64,000 bases of DNA from positions 1 through 64,000 of the forward strand of contig DASZOZ010000017.1 in assembly GCA_035550515.1 (NCBI GenBank), given 5' to 3'. The notes under the pieces are model-generated. The model did no database searches, had not been told where the DNA came from, and was given only the letters and a program-made list of their open reading frames with translations. Both the position numbers and the translations under genes were made by a program. This document shows positions 7,940-15,773 of this stretch, piece by piece. Source of the stretch: DATARH01 sp035550515. GTDB taxonomy: Bacteria; Pseudomonadota; Alphaproteobacteria; ATCC43930; CGMCC-115725. Numbering within the stretch: the stretch's first letter is position 1; every line of letters starts with the position of its first letter.

Positions 7940-9564
7940 TGCCCGGCGGCGCCGCGCAGAAAAAAGGCGAGGCCGTGCGGCGTTTTATGCTGCGCTGGGC
8001 GGCGATCGGGTTGGCCGCGATGCTGGGCACCGCGCCGGCGTCGGCGGCGCAGAAGGGCGGAGTGCTGCGGCTTTTCCAGTACGACAGCCCCGCCAGCATG
8101 TCGATCCACGAGGAGGCGCTGAATTCGGCCCAGAACCCGATGATGGCCGTCTTCAACAACCTCGTCGTCTTCAAGCAGGACGAGCCGCAGAACCGGATGG
8201 ACACGATCGTTCCGGAGCTGGCCACGAGCTGGTCGTGGAACGCCGACATGACCGCGCTCACCTTCCGGCTCCGGCAAGGCGTGAGCTGGCATGACGGCGC
8301 GCCGTTCACCGCCGCCGATGTCAAATGCACCTGGGACCTGCTGCTCGGCAAGGCTGCGGACAGGCTGCGCGCCAACCCGCGCAAGACGTGGTACGGCAAC
8401 CTGGAATCGGTCAGCGCCGACGGCGACAGCGCGACCTTTCACCTGAAGCGGCCGCAACCGGCCTTTATCGCCTTGATCGCCTCGGGCTACTCGCCGGTCT
8501 ATCCCTGTCACGTCTCGCCGCAGAGCATGCGCCAGCATCCGATCGGCACGGGACCGTTCAAATTCGTCGAGTACAAGCCCAACGAATACATCAAGCTGAC
8601 GCGGAACGAGCATTACTGGCGCGAGGGACGGCCCTATCTCGACGGCATCGAGTGGACGATCATCCCCAACCGCTCCACGGCCATGCTCGCGTTCATCGCC
8701 GGCAAGTTCGACGTCACGTTCCCGTTCGGGCTGACCGTGCCGCTGATGAAGAACCTCCAGGCGGAAGCGCCGTCGGCGATCTGCGAAGTCGCGCCGGCCG
8801 ACCAGAGCACCAACCTGATCGTCAACCGCGATGCGCCGCCCTTCGACAATCCGGACATCCGCCGGGCGATGGCGCTGACGCTCGATCGCAAGAGCTTTAT
8901 CGACATCCTCGCCGACGGGCAGGGCGATATCGGCGGCGCGATGCAGCCGCCGCCGCAAGGCGTGTGGGGGATGCCGGCCGACATGCTGAGCACGCTGCCC
9001 GGCTATGACCCGAATGTCGGCAAGAACCGCAGCGAGGCCCGCAAGCTCATGGAGGCCGCCGGCTACGGCGCCGACCACCGGCTCGCGGTCAAGGTGTCGG
9101 TGCGCAACACGCCGCCGTTCCGCGACCCCGCCGTCATCCTCATCGACCAGCTGCGGGAGATCTACATCGACGGCGAGCTCGACATCGTCCAGACCGCCAA
9201 CTGGTTTCCCAAGGTCTACCGCAAGGACTACAAGCTTGGGCTCAACCTCACCGGCGTCGGCGTCGACGACCCCGACGCCCAGTTCTACGAGAACTACGCC
9301 TGCGGGTCCGACCGCAACTACACCGGCTACTGCAACCCGGCGATCGACAAGCTGTTCGACCGGCAATCGGCCGAGCCCGACCAGGACAAGCGCCGCCGTC
9401 TCGTCTGGGACATCGACCGGAAGCTGCAAGAGGACGGCGCCCGGCCGATCCTCTACCACAACCGCTTCGCGACCTGCCGCCAGCCTCGGGTCAAGGGGCT
9501 GACGATCATGGTCAACAGCCTGTTCAACGGCTGGCGCATGGAAGACGTCTGGCTCGACCGGTGA
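7939..9564 (+). CDS. ABC transporter substrate-binding protein, family 5
   Basis: A 541-residue periplasmic solute-binding protein of the oligopeptide/nickel type (SBP family 5), with the typical GVSWHDGAPFTAADV motif, the PIGTGPFKFVEYKPNEYI segment and a long C-terminal lobe. A signal peptide follows a basic stretch (RRFMLRWAAIGLAAMLG, APASA cleavage site). ATG 7939 overlaps the upstream stop; GTG 7975, preceded by AAGGCGAGG, would give a tidier signal peptide and is an equally good start. No permease or ATPase genes lie nearby, so it is an orphan that must use a transporter encoded elsewhere. It ends 15 bp from the convergent pgk gene. Confidence 0.9.
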   Translation: MPGGAAQKKGEAVRRFMLRWAAIGLAAMLGTAPASAAQKGGVLRLFQYDSPASMSIHEEALNSAQNPMMAVFNNLVVFKQDEPQNRMDTIVPELATSWSWNADMTALTFRLRQGVSWHDGAPFTAADVKCTWDLLLGKAADRLRANPRKTWYGNLESVSADGDSATFHLKRPQPAFIALIASGYSPVYPCHVSPQSMRQHPIGTGPFKFVEYKPNEYIKLTRNEHYWREGRPYLDGIEWTIIPNRSTAMLAFIAGKFDVTFPFGLTVPLMKNLQAEAPSAICEVAPADQSTNLIVNRDAPPFDNPDIRRAMALTLDRKSFIDILADGQGDIGGAMQPPPQGVWGMPADMLSTLPGYDPNVGKNRSEARKLMEAAGYGADHRLAVKVSVRNTPPFRDPAVILIDQLREIYIDGELDIVQTANWFPKVYRKDYKLGLNLTGVGVDDPDAQFYENYACGSDRNYTGYCNPAIDKLFDRQSAEPDQDKRRRLVWDIDRKLQEDGARPILYHNRFATCRQPRVKGLTIMVNSLFNGWRMEDVWLDR

Positions 9565-9579
9565 TCGATGCGGCGGGCT

Positions 9580-10776
9580 TCATTTGACCGCCAGCGCGGC
9601 GACGCCCGGCAGCTCCTTGCCTTCGAGCCATTCGAGAAAGGCCCCGCCGGCGGTCGAGACATAGGTCAGCTTGTCCTCGACCCCCGCCGCCGCCAGCGCC
9701 GCGACCGTGTCGCCGCCGCCGGCGACGCTCAGCAGTTTCCCGGCGGCGGTCAGCTCGGCCACGGTCTTCGCCAGGGCGACGGTGGCGCGATCGAACGGCT
9801 TGACCTCGAACGCACCGACCGGCCCGTTCCACACCAGGGTCTTGCACGTGGCGAGCGCGGCGGAAATCCGGGAAACGCTGTCCGGACCGATATCGAGCAT
9901 CATCGCGTCGCTCGGCACGGCATTGACCCCGACGGTGCGCGTCACCACCCCGGCGGCGAGCTTGTCGGCGGTCACCGCGTCGTCCGGCAGGATGATCGCG
10001 CAGCCCTGCTTCTCGGCCGCCGCGAGGATGTCGCGCGCCGTGTCGGCCATCTCCTTCTCGCATAGCGAGCGGCCGACGCCGCGTCCTTGCGCGAACAGGA
10101 ACGTGTTCGCCATCGCCCCGCCGATCGCCAGAAGGTCGACCTTGGAGATGATGAATTTCAGCAGGTCGAGCTTGGTGGAAACCTTCGACCCGCCGACCAG
10201 CGCCATGACCGGCTTTTGCGGATGTTCGAGCGCCGCGCCGAGCGCCTCCAGCTCGGCCTGCATCAATTTGCCCGCCGCGTTCGGCAAGAGATGCGCCAGC
10301 GCCTCGATCGAGGCATGCGCGCGATGCGCCGCCGAGAAGGCGTCGTCGACATAGACATCGCCGAGCGCCGCGAGCTGTGCGGCAAAAGCCGGATCGTTCT
10401 TCTCCTCCTCGGGATGGAAGCGCAGGTTTTCCAGCAGCGCCACCTCGCCGGGCTTGAGGGCATCGACGACCGTCCGCGCTTGCGGGCCGATGCAGTCGGC
10501 GGCGAAATGCACCGTCTTGCCGCCGATCGCTTGGCTCAGCGGCCCGACCAGCGGCTTCAGCGACTGCGACGGGTCGACGCCCTTCGGCCGGCCGAAATGG
10601 GACAGCACGACGATCTTGGCGCCCTTGGCGCTCAGCGCCGCGATGGTCGGCGCCAGCCGCTCGATGCGGGTCGCGTCGGTGACCTTGCCGTCCTTCACCG
10701 GCACGTTGAGGTCGGCGCGCAGCAGCACGCGTTTGCCGGCGACGGCGAGATCGTCGATCGTGTGGAACCGCGGCAT
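9580..10776 (-). CDS. pgk: Phosphoglycerate kinase
   Basis: A 398-residue glycolytic enzyme that transfers phosphate between 1,3-bisphosphoglycerate and ADP. N-terminal substrate-binding signature RVLLRADLNVPVKDGKV (residues 15-31), the SHFGRPKG loop, the nucleotide-binding VGGSKVSTKLDLL segment and the C-terminal VAGGGDTVAAL loop are all present. Length is normal. It stands alone, with neither gap nor fba next to it, and is divergent from a methyltransferase gene across a 113-bp region that carries two TTTGCAAA palindromes (see separate entry). Confidence 0.97.
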   Translation of the reverse strand: MPRFHTIDDLAVAGKRVLLRADLNVPVKDGKVTDATRIERLAPTIAALSAKGAKIVVLSHFGRPKGVDPSQSLKPLVGPLSQAIGGKTVHFAADCIGPQARTVVDALKPGEVALLENLRFHPEEEKNDPAFAAQLAALGDVYVDDAFSAAHRAHASIEALAHLLPNAAGKLMQAELEALGAALEHPQKPVMALVGGSKVSTKLDLLKFIISKVDLLAIGGAMANTFLFAQGRGVGRSLCEKEMADTARDILAAAEKQGCAIILPDDAVTADKLAAGVVTRTVGVNAVPSDAMMLDIGPDSVSRISAALATCKTLVWNGPVGAFEVKPFDRATVALAKTVAELTAAGKLLSVAGGGDTVAALAAAGVEDKLTYVSTAGGAFLEWLEGKELPGVAALAVK

Positions 10777-10833
10777 CGCTCTGGGCCTCCTGGGACATGG
10801 GTCGCGGCCGATTAAAGCGGAGCCGCCCAGTTC

Positions 10834-10857
10834 TTTGCAAATCCGGTGCTTTGCAAA
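10834..10857. promoter_or_regulatory. Paired TTTGCAAA palindromes between pgk and a methyltransferase gene
   Basis: Two copies of CTTTGCAAA (each containing the perfect 8-bp palindrome TTTGCAAA) at 10833-10841 and 10849-10857, 16 bp apart start to start, so about one and a half helical turns. They lie in the only non-coding DNA between two divergent genes. The arrangement looks like a tandem operator. I cannot assign a regulator; no binding motif that I know matches it exactly. Confidence 0.4.
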
Positions 10858-10889
10858 ACGCGCCGGCGCGGCTTAAGTCCTGCCGCATC

Positions 10890-11933
10890 ATGGCGACGGC
10901 ATTCGACAAGCTGATCTATGACGCCGCGCAGACCGCCCGCGTCTCGTGGTTCTTCGGCCAGAAACTGCTGGCGGCGCGGTTCTCGAAACCGCTGCCGCTC
11001 CCCGACAGTCTCAAGGGCCGGCCGATGCCGGACCGGCGCCGCATCCTGGCCGATCTGCGCCGGCTGCTGGAGCAGGACTGGCGCAACATCCGGGCCGGGC
11101 TTTACGCCGCGCCCGACGACTGGCGCGGCAACCCGCTCGCCGGGCTGCGCGAGGCGGCCGATTTCTTCGCCGATCTGCGCGCCGTCGAGGCGCGGCGCCA
11201 CGGCGCGCCCGGCGACGCGCTGCTGCGGCACCCCGACGCCGAGCGCTATCCGGCCTATTACCGCCGGCATTTCCATTTTCAGAGCGACGGCTATCTGAGC
11301 GCGGCCTCGGCCGGACGCTATGACCATCAGGTCGAGGTGCTGTTCGGCGGCGGCGCGGCGGCGATGCGCCGGCAGGCGCTGGTGCCGCTGCGCGCGGCGC
11401 TGCTGGCGATTCCCGGTGGTGCGCGCGCCGCCCGGCTGGTCGACATCGCCTGCGGCACCGGCACCTTCCTCACCGAGGTCAAGCGCAACTACCCGCGCCT
11501 CGGGGTGCTCGGGATCGACCTGTCGCTGCCTTACCTGGACGTCGCACGCCGCCGGCTCGCGCGCTGGTCGCGGGCGCATTTTGTCGATGCCAATGCCGAA
11601 TCGCTGCCGCTCGCCGATGCGAGCGTCGATATCGTGACCTGCATCTATCTGCTGCATGAGCTGCCAAGCGCCGCGCGCCGCGCCGCCGCCGCCGAAATCG
11701 CCCGCGTGCTCAAGCCCGGCGGCCGGCTGATCCTGGTCGATTCGCTGCAAACCGGCGACGCGCCCGATTACGACGCGATGCTCGACTGGTTCCCGGTCGC
11801 GTTCCACGAACCCTATTACGCCAGCTATTTACGCGAGGATTTGGATCGCCTGGTCGCGCCGACTTTCCAAAAACTTGACGAAATCCCGGCTTATCTATCA
11901 AAGGTGGTGAGCTATCGCCGCCGCTTTGTTTAA
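10890..11933 (+). CDS. Class I SAM-dependent methyltransferase
   Basis: A 347-residue protein with an N-terminal helical extension of about 170 residues and a C-terminal Rossmann methyltransferase domain. Motif I is LVDIACGTGTFLTEVKR, motif II GVLGIDLSLPYLD, and the post-motif LKPGGRLILVDSLQ is clear. The extension (RRHFHFQSDGYLS and similar) is shared with proteins of this subtype, whose substrate is unknown to me. ATG 10890 was chosen because the region upstream lies in the divergent promoter. It ends 94 bp before gcrA. Confidence 0.85.
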   Translation: MATAFDKLIYDAAQTARVSWFFGQKLLAARFSKPLPLPDSLKGRPMPDRRRILADLRRLLEQDWRNIRAGLYAAPDDWRGNPLAGLREAADFFADLRAVEARRHGAPGDALLRHPDAERYPAYYRRHFHFQSDGYLSAASAGRYDHQVEVLFGGGAAAMRRQALVPLRAALLAIPGGARAARLVDIACGTGTFLTEVKRNYPRLGVLGIDLSLPYLDVARRRLARWSRAHFVDANAESLPLADASVDIVTCIYLLHELPSAARRAAAAEIARVLKPGGRLILVDSLQTGDAPDYDAMLDWFPVAFHEPYYASYLREDLDRLVAPTFQKLDEIPAYLSKVVSYRRRFV

Positions 11934-11976
11934 CACCACATCTAGTTCCCTATTGGCGGCGACCCACAAGGATGCT

Positions 11977-12020
11977 ACCGTATCTTGTAGGAAGACGAAC
12001 CCGGTCCTACAGCATACGGT
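11977..12020 (+). promoter_or_regulatory. Long inverted repeat abutting the gcrA ribosome binding site
   Basis: Arms ACCGTATCTTGTAGGA (11977-11992) and TCCTACAGCATACGGT (12005-12020) are complementary at 14 of 16 positions with a two-base central mismatch, separated by 12 bases. The right arm runs directly into GGGGGATATG, the ribosome binding site and start of gcrA. No T-run follows, so it is not a standard terminator. As RNA it could mask or expose the ribosome binding site; as DNA it could be an operator. A possible promoter (TTGGCG 11953-11958, 17 bp, TACCGT 11976-11981) would start transcription inside it, which favours the operator reading if that promoter is real. Confidence 0.55.
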
Positions 12021-12027
12021 GGGGGAT

Positions 12028-12378
12028 ATGATCGACCTAGGCACCTGGACGCCCGAACGCATCGAGCAATTGACGCTTCTCTGGGACGAAGGCGTGACCA
12101 CCGCCGAAATCGGCCGCCGGATCGGCGTGACCAAGAACGCGGTGATCGGCAAGGTGCACCGGCTCGGCCTGGTTCCGCGGGTGATCACCCAGAAGCCGGC
12201 GCCGCGCCGCAACGTGTTCGAGTTCACCGGCCCGGTCTGCATGTGGCCGCACGGGCATCCCGGCGACGAGGATTTCCACTTCTGCGGCGGCAAGCCGATG
12301 CCCGGCAAGCCGTATTGCGAGACCCACTCGGCGGTCGCCTACATCAAGCCGAAAGAGCAGAAGGCGAACGCCGCTTAA
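12028..12378 (+). CDS. gcrA: GcrA-family cell cycle regulator
   Basis: A 116-residue member of the alphaproteobacterial GcrA family, which in Caulobacter works with sigma-70 at promoters carrying methylated GANTC sites. It has WTPERIEQLTLLWDEGVT followed by a helix-turn-helix (TAEIGRRIGVTKNAVIGKVHRL, split here at residues ~25-46) and a Cys/Trp-containing C-terminal part (CMWPHGHPG, FHFCGGKPMPGKPYC). It is shorter than the Caulobacter protein (about 170 residues, as I recall), lacking most of the linker. ATG 12028 was chosen by family alignment and the GGTGGGGG upstream. Its stop overlaps that of the convergent arsC-like gene. Confidence 0.92.
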   Translation: MIDLGTWTPERIEQLTLLWDEGVTTAEIGRRIGVTKNAVIGKVHRLGLVPRVITQKPAPRRNVFEFTGPVCMWPHGHPGDEDFHFCGGKPMPGKPYCETHSAVAYIKPKEQKANAA

Positions 12379-12716
12379 AGCACCTTCAGCACCGCCTCGG
12401 GCGGCCGGCCCAAGGCCGCCTTGCCGCCCGAGACGACGATCGGCCGTTCGACGATGATCGGGTTCTCGGCCATCGCCGCGATGAGCTGGTCCTCCGACAG
12501 CTTGGCGGGGTCGATCCCCGCCGCGGTCGCTTCTTTCTTGCGGACGATCGCCTTCGCCGGCATGCCGAGTTGGCCGAGCAGCGTCTTCAACTGCGTCTCG
12601 CTGTAGGGCGTCTTCAAATACTCGACGATTTCCGGCTCGACGCCTTTGTCGCGCAGCAGCGCCAGGGTCTTGCGCGAGGTGTTGCAGCGCGGGTTGTGAT
12701 AGATCGTGACCGGCAT
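12375..12716 (-). CDS. arsC: ArsC-family (glutaredoxin-type) arsenate reductase-like protein
   Basis: A 113-residue thioredoxin-fold protein of the glutaredoxin-linked ArsC family. The catalytic Cys11 sits in YHNPRCNTSRK, and the C-terminal half has the NPIIVERPIVV segment with the conserved Arg. Family members reduce arsenate, but many ArsC/Spx-like copies lie outside ars operons as this one does, with no arsenite pump or ArsR nearby, so the physiological role is open. It converges on gcrA with overlapping stop codons (TTAA). Confidence 0.88.
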   Translation of the reverse strand: MPVTIYHNPRCNTSRKTLALLRDKGVEPEIVEYLKTPYSETQLKTLLGQLGMPAKAIVRKKEATAAGIDPAKLSEDQLIAAMAENPIIVERPIVVSGGKAALGRPPEAVLKVL

Positions 12717-12790
12717 CGGGGCTCCTTATTGCGGCTCGGGCAGCGTCACGGCGGCGGCGCCGCGTCGCGAAGCCGGGTCAAACGCAGCAG

Positions 12791-12812
12791 GTCATCCTGA
12801 GCGAGCTTCGAA
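12791..12812. repeat. Fragment of a TCATCCTGAG-type intergenic repeat
   Basis: The stretch GTCATCCTGAGCGAGCTTCG plus AA resembles a shortened copy of the repeat at 31818-31859 (CTCATCCTGCGG ... GCGAGGCTTCGAAGGA). It sits in the 189-bp gap between the arsC-like gene and the DUF3830 gene, which otherwise shows nothing that I can name. Confidence 0.35.
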
Positions 12813-12905
12813 TCGACGACATCGGCTGAGGCGTCTCGGATGAGCTGATCGTCCGCCATGCGTGGAGTATAGCATGACATCATCGTCCAGCCTTCCGCGC
12901 GAGAC

Positions 12906-13322
12906 ATGAACGATCTTCGCATCACCGCCGGGCCTTACCGTTTCATCGCCCGCTTCGACCGGGCCGCCGCGCCCAAGACCTGTGCCTGGTTCGCGACCGT
13001 GCTGCCCTACCGCCAGCGGATCATCCATGTGCGGTGGAGCGGCGAAGCCTGCTGGATCCCGCTCGGCGGTCTCGATCCCGGCCTCGGCCACGAGAACGCG
13101 ACCAGCTATCCGGCGCCGGGGCAATTCCTGTTCTACCCGGCCGGGATCAGCGAGACCGAAATCCTGCTTTCCTACGGCGCCTGCCGCTTTGCCAGCAAAG
13201 CCGGCCAACTCGCCGGCAACCCGTTCCTGACGATCGTCGAGGGGGTGGATCACCTGCGCCCGCTCGGCGAGTTGACCCTGTGGCACGGGGCGCAGGATAT
13301 TGTCTTCGAACCAGCGCCGTAG
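12906..13322 (+). CDS. DUF3830 family protein (cyclophilin-like fold)
   Basis: A 138-residue protein of the DUF3830 family, recognisable from ITAGPYRFIARFDRAAAPKT, IIHVRWSGEACWIPLG and the C-terminal GQLAGNPFLTI segment. Family members have a cyclophilin-like barrel and often lie beside amide or peptide degradation enzymes and ABC transporters. Here the next gene is a gamma-glutamyltransferase, followed by the remains of a family-5 substrate-binding gene, which fits that association. Its biochemical activity is unknown. Confidence 0.85.
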   Translation: MNDLRITAGPYRFIARFDRAAAPKTCAWFATVLPYRQRIIHVRWSGEACWIPLGGLDPGLGHENATSYPAPGQFLFYPAGISETEILLSYGACRFASKAGQLAGNPFLTIVEGVDHLRPLGELTLWHGAQDIVFEPAP

Positions 13323-13470
13323 CCGCTGCCGGAGACACCGATGCCCGACGATATCCGCAACGACGGCGGTGCGATCAGCATAGCCCGCGTGCTACACAGT
13401 GCGCAGAAATGGCCGCCTTAAGGCGAAATCAGCCAACTTGCCCGCCTTGCAAAGCTCAGGAGGTCGCCGC

Positions 13471-15291
13471 ATGCCCGCTTTCACCACCCGGCCCGAGATC
13501 CGCGGCACGTTTGGGGTCGTTGCGTCGACCCATTGGCTGGCTTCGGCGGTCGCGATGGCGGCGCTGGAGAAGGGCGGCAACGCCTTTGACGCCGCCGCGG
13601 CGGCGGGGCTGACGCTGCAGGTCGTCGAGCCGCATCTCAACGGCCCGCTCGGCGAGGTGCCGATCCTGGTGTGGAGCGAGAAGAACCGGCGCTGCGACAT
13701 GATCTGCGGCCAGGGCGTCGCGCCGCAGGGGGCGACGATCGCGCATTACCGCGGTCTCGGGCTCGATCTGGTGCCCGGCACCGGATTGCTGGCCGCGACG
13801 GTCCCCGGCGCGTTTGACGGCTGGATGCGGCTGCTGCGCGATTACGGCACGCTGCCGCTCGCCGACATCCTCGGGCCGGCGATCGCTTACGCCGAGAACG
13901 GCTACCCGCTGGCCTGGCGCATCCCGGTGACGATCGGGACGGTCGCCGAGATGTTTCGCACCGCCTGGCCGACCTCGGCCGCGGTCTATCTGAAGAACGG
14001 CCAGCCGCCGAAAGCCGGCCAACTCTTCCGCAACCCGCAACTGGCGGCGACCTACAAGCGCGTGCTCGCCGAGGCCGAGGCGGGCGGCGGCGATCGCGAG
14101 CGGGTCATCGACGGCGCCCGCAACGCCTGGTATCGCGGCTTTGTCGCGGAGGCCATCGACACGTTCTGCCGCACCGAGAAGGTGCTCGATTCCTCCGGCC
14201 GCCGCCACCACGGCGTCTTGCGCGCCGACGACATGGCACGCTGGGAGGCGCCGGTCGAAGCGCCGCTGACCTTCGATTACCGCGGCTACACCGTCGTCAA
14301 GGGCGGCCCGTGGAGCCAGGGGCCGGTGCTGCTCCAGCAGCTGGCGCTGCTCGCCGGCTTCGACCTCGACGACACCGACCCGACCGGTCCCGACTTTGTC
14401 CATACCGTTACTGAATGCGCCAAGCTCGCCTATCTCGACCGCGAGGCGTGGTACGGCGACCCGGATTTTGTCGACGTGCCGATGCAGACCCTGCTCGGCC
14501 CGGCCTACAACGACGAACGGCGCAAGCTGGTCGGCGACCGGGCCTCGATCGAGTTGCGGCCCGGCCGGCCTGACGGGCGCGCGCCGCATATCATGGTGGG
14601 CGGCGCCGAACTGGTCTCGGCGGTCGGGATCGGCGAGCCGACGGTCGGAGTCCTCGCCGGGATCGGCGAGCCGACGACGAGCCCGATGGGCGCGGTCGCC
14701 GGCGACACCTGCCATGTCGACGTGATCGACCGCTGGGGCAACATGGTCTCGGCGACGCCGAGCGGCGGTTGGCTGCAATCCTCGCCGGTGATCCCGGAAC
14801 TCGGCTTCTGCCTCGGCACGCGGCTGCAGATTTCCTGGCTCGACGAAAGCTCGCCGTCGAGCCTGCAGCCCGGCAAGCGGCCGCGCAGCACCCTGTCGCC
14901 GACCCTCGCCTTCAAGGACGGCGTGCCGTACATGGCGTTCGGCACCCCCGGCGGCGACGGGCAGGACCAGTGGTCGCTGCAGCTCTTTCTGCATCACGTG
15001 CATCACGGGATGAACCTGCAGGAGGCGATCGACTGCCCCGAGTTCAACACCGACCACGCGCCGAGCTCGTTCTATCCGCGCGCTGCCGACCCCGGCCACC
15101 TGACGCTCGAAGGCCGCTTCCCGGAGGCGACGCGGCGCGCGCTCGCCGCGCGCGGCCATCGCGTGCAGATCGCCGAGGAATGGGCCGGGGGACGACTGGC
15201 CGCCTGCGCCCGCGAGGAGACCGCCGAGGGGCGCATCCTCAAGGCTGGCGCCAACCCGCGCGGCATGCAGAGCTACGCCGCCGGACGATAG
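13471..15291 (+). CDS. Gamma-glutamyltransferase family protein
   Basis: A 606-residue Ntn-hydrolase of the gamma-glutamyltranspeptidase family, which self-cleaves ahead of a threonine to form two subunits and then hydrolyses or transfers gamma-glutamyl or related acyl groups. The probable nucleophile is the Thr in AGDTCHVDVIDRWGNMV (around residue 414), followed by the SATPSGG loop; the N-terminal part has GGNAFDAAAAAGLTL. No signal peptide is visible, unlike periplasmic GGTs. ATG 13471 follows AGGAGG. A 33-bp duplication (GIGEPTVGVLA unit) lies just before the nucleophile. The true substrate may differ from glutathione, as in many such paralogues. Confidence 0.88.
   Translation: MPAFTTRPEIRGTFGVVASTHWLASAVAMAALEKGGNAFDAAAAAGLTLQVVEPHLNGPLGEVPILVWSEKNRRCDMICGQGVAPQGATIAHYRGLGLDLVPGTGLLAATVPGAFDGWMRLLRDYGTLPLADILGPAIAYAENGYPLAWRIPVTIGTVAEMFRTAWPTSAAVYLKNGQPPKAGQLFRNPQLAATYKRVLAEAEAGGGDRERVIDGARNAWYRGFVAEAIDTFCRTEKVLDSSGRRHHGVLRADDMARWEAPVEAPLTFDYRGYTVVKGGPWSQGPVLLQQLALLAGFDLDDTDPTGPDFVHTVTECAKLAYLDREAWYGDPDFVDVPMQTLLGPAYNDERRKLVGDRASIELRPGRPDGRAPHIMVGGAELVSAVGIGEPTVGVLAGIGEPTTSPMGAVAGDTCHVDVIDRWGNMVSATPSGGWLQSSPVIPELGFCLGTRLQISWLDESSPSSLQPGKRPRSTLSPTLAFKDGVPYMAFGTPGGDGQDQWSLQLFLHHVHHGMNLQEAIDCPEFNTDHAPSSFYPRAADPGHLTLEGRFPEATRRALAARGHRVQIAEEWAGGRLAACAREETAEGRILKAGANPRGMQSYAAGR
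14626..14676 (+). repeat. 33-bp period direct repeat inside the gamma-glutamyltransferase gene
   Basis: GGGATCGGCGAGCCGACG occurs at 14626-14643 and again at 14659-14676. The period of 33 bp keeps the frame and encodes GIGEPT twice (GIGEPTVGVLAGIGEPT). It lies in the segment just upstream of the self-cleavage threonine. Confidence 0.8.
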
Positions 15292-15510
15292 CCGCGATCA
15301 CGGCGGGTTTACGGGCGCCGGGGCGTCAAATCGGTCGAGATCGTCGATGACCACTCGGTCAAGCTGGTGCTCGACAAGCCGTTCGCACCGCTCCTGGCGC
15401 AGCTCTCCGACGGCACCGGGATGATCGCCCTCGGCCTCGGCGAGCAGCCCGACCCGTCCCGCTTGTTCGGCGACGGGCTGCGCGACGCGCTCGATCCGTG
15501 GCGCGCCTAG
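15292..15510 (+). pseudogene. Remnant of a family-5 ABC substrate-binding protein gene
   Basis: The frame directly continuing after the gamma-glutamyltransferase stop reads VYGRRGVKSVEIVDDHSVK, then LVLDKPFAPLLAQLSDGTGM, and ends at TAG 15508-15510. The first 40 residues have the pattern of the central part of SBP family 5 proteins (KSVEVVDDYTVKFTLKKPFAPLLAQL type). There is no start codon or signal peptide, and the C-terminal ~25 residues no longer fit, so I read it as a degraded fragment. The family assignment is from memory of the motif. Confidence 0.55.
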
Positions 15511-15773
15511 CGAGGCCGTTGCGCCGCCGTCGCGAAAAAGCCAAGATATCCGAGCTAAGCTCAAGTTCCGGCAAAACTATCTGATCGATGCGGCGGTCGG
15601 GGCCGACTCCCGCCGGCGCACGCATCTTAGACAGCCGGGAGGATAATCGTGCTGCCGACGAAAACCTTGCGGCCGATGCCGCGTATAATGTCACCGACCT
15701 GTCATCGCAGCCGGCGAGCATGACCGTGCGGGCCTAGCCCGAGACCGCCGTGCCGCCGCGGAAGAGGCAAGCC
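15511..15773 (+). promoter_or_regulatory. Leader region of the pentose phosphate operon
   Basis: A 263-bp non-coding stretch before tkt. A perfect TATAAT lies at 15684-15689, about 85 bp before the tkt start, but without a convincing -35 element 16-18 bp upstream, so promoter assignment is weak. The tkt ribosome binding site GAAGAGG is at its end. A 49-codon frame (ATG 15588 to TAG 15737) is present but shows no protein-like features. Otherwise I see nothing. Confidence 0.3.

Noticed and set aside
12717..12905. tRNA or small RNA gene in the gap after arsC
   Set aside because: No cloverleaf, no T-loop consensus and no terminator hairpin with a T-run; only a fragment of a dispersed repeat.
15588..15737. 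49-codon frame in the tkt leader as a possible leader peptide
   Set aside because: No ribosome binding site, no run of a regulatory amino acid, no hydrophobic segment; probably chance.
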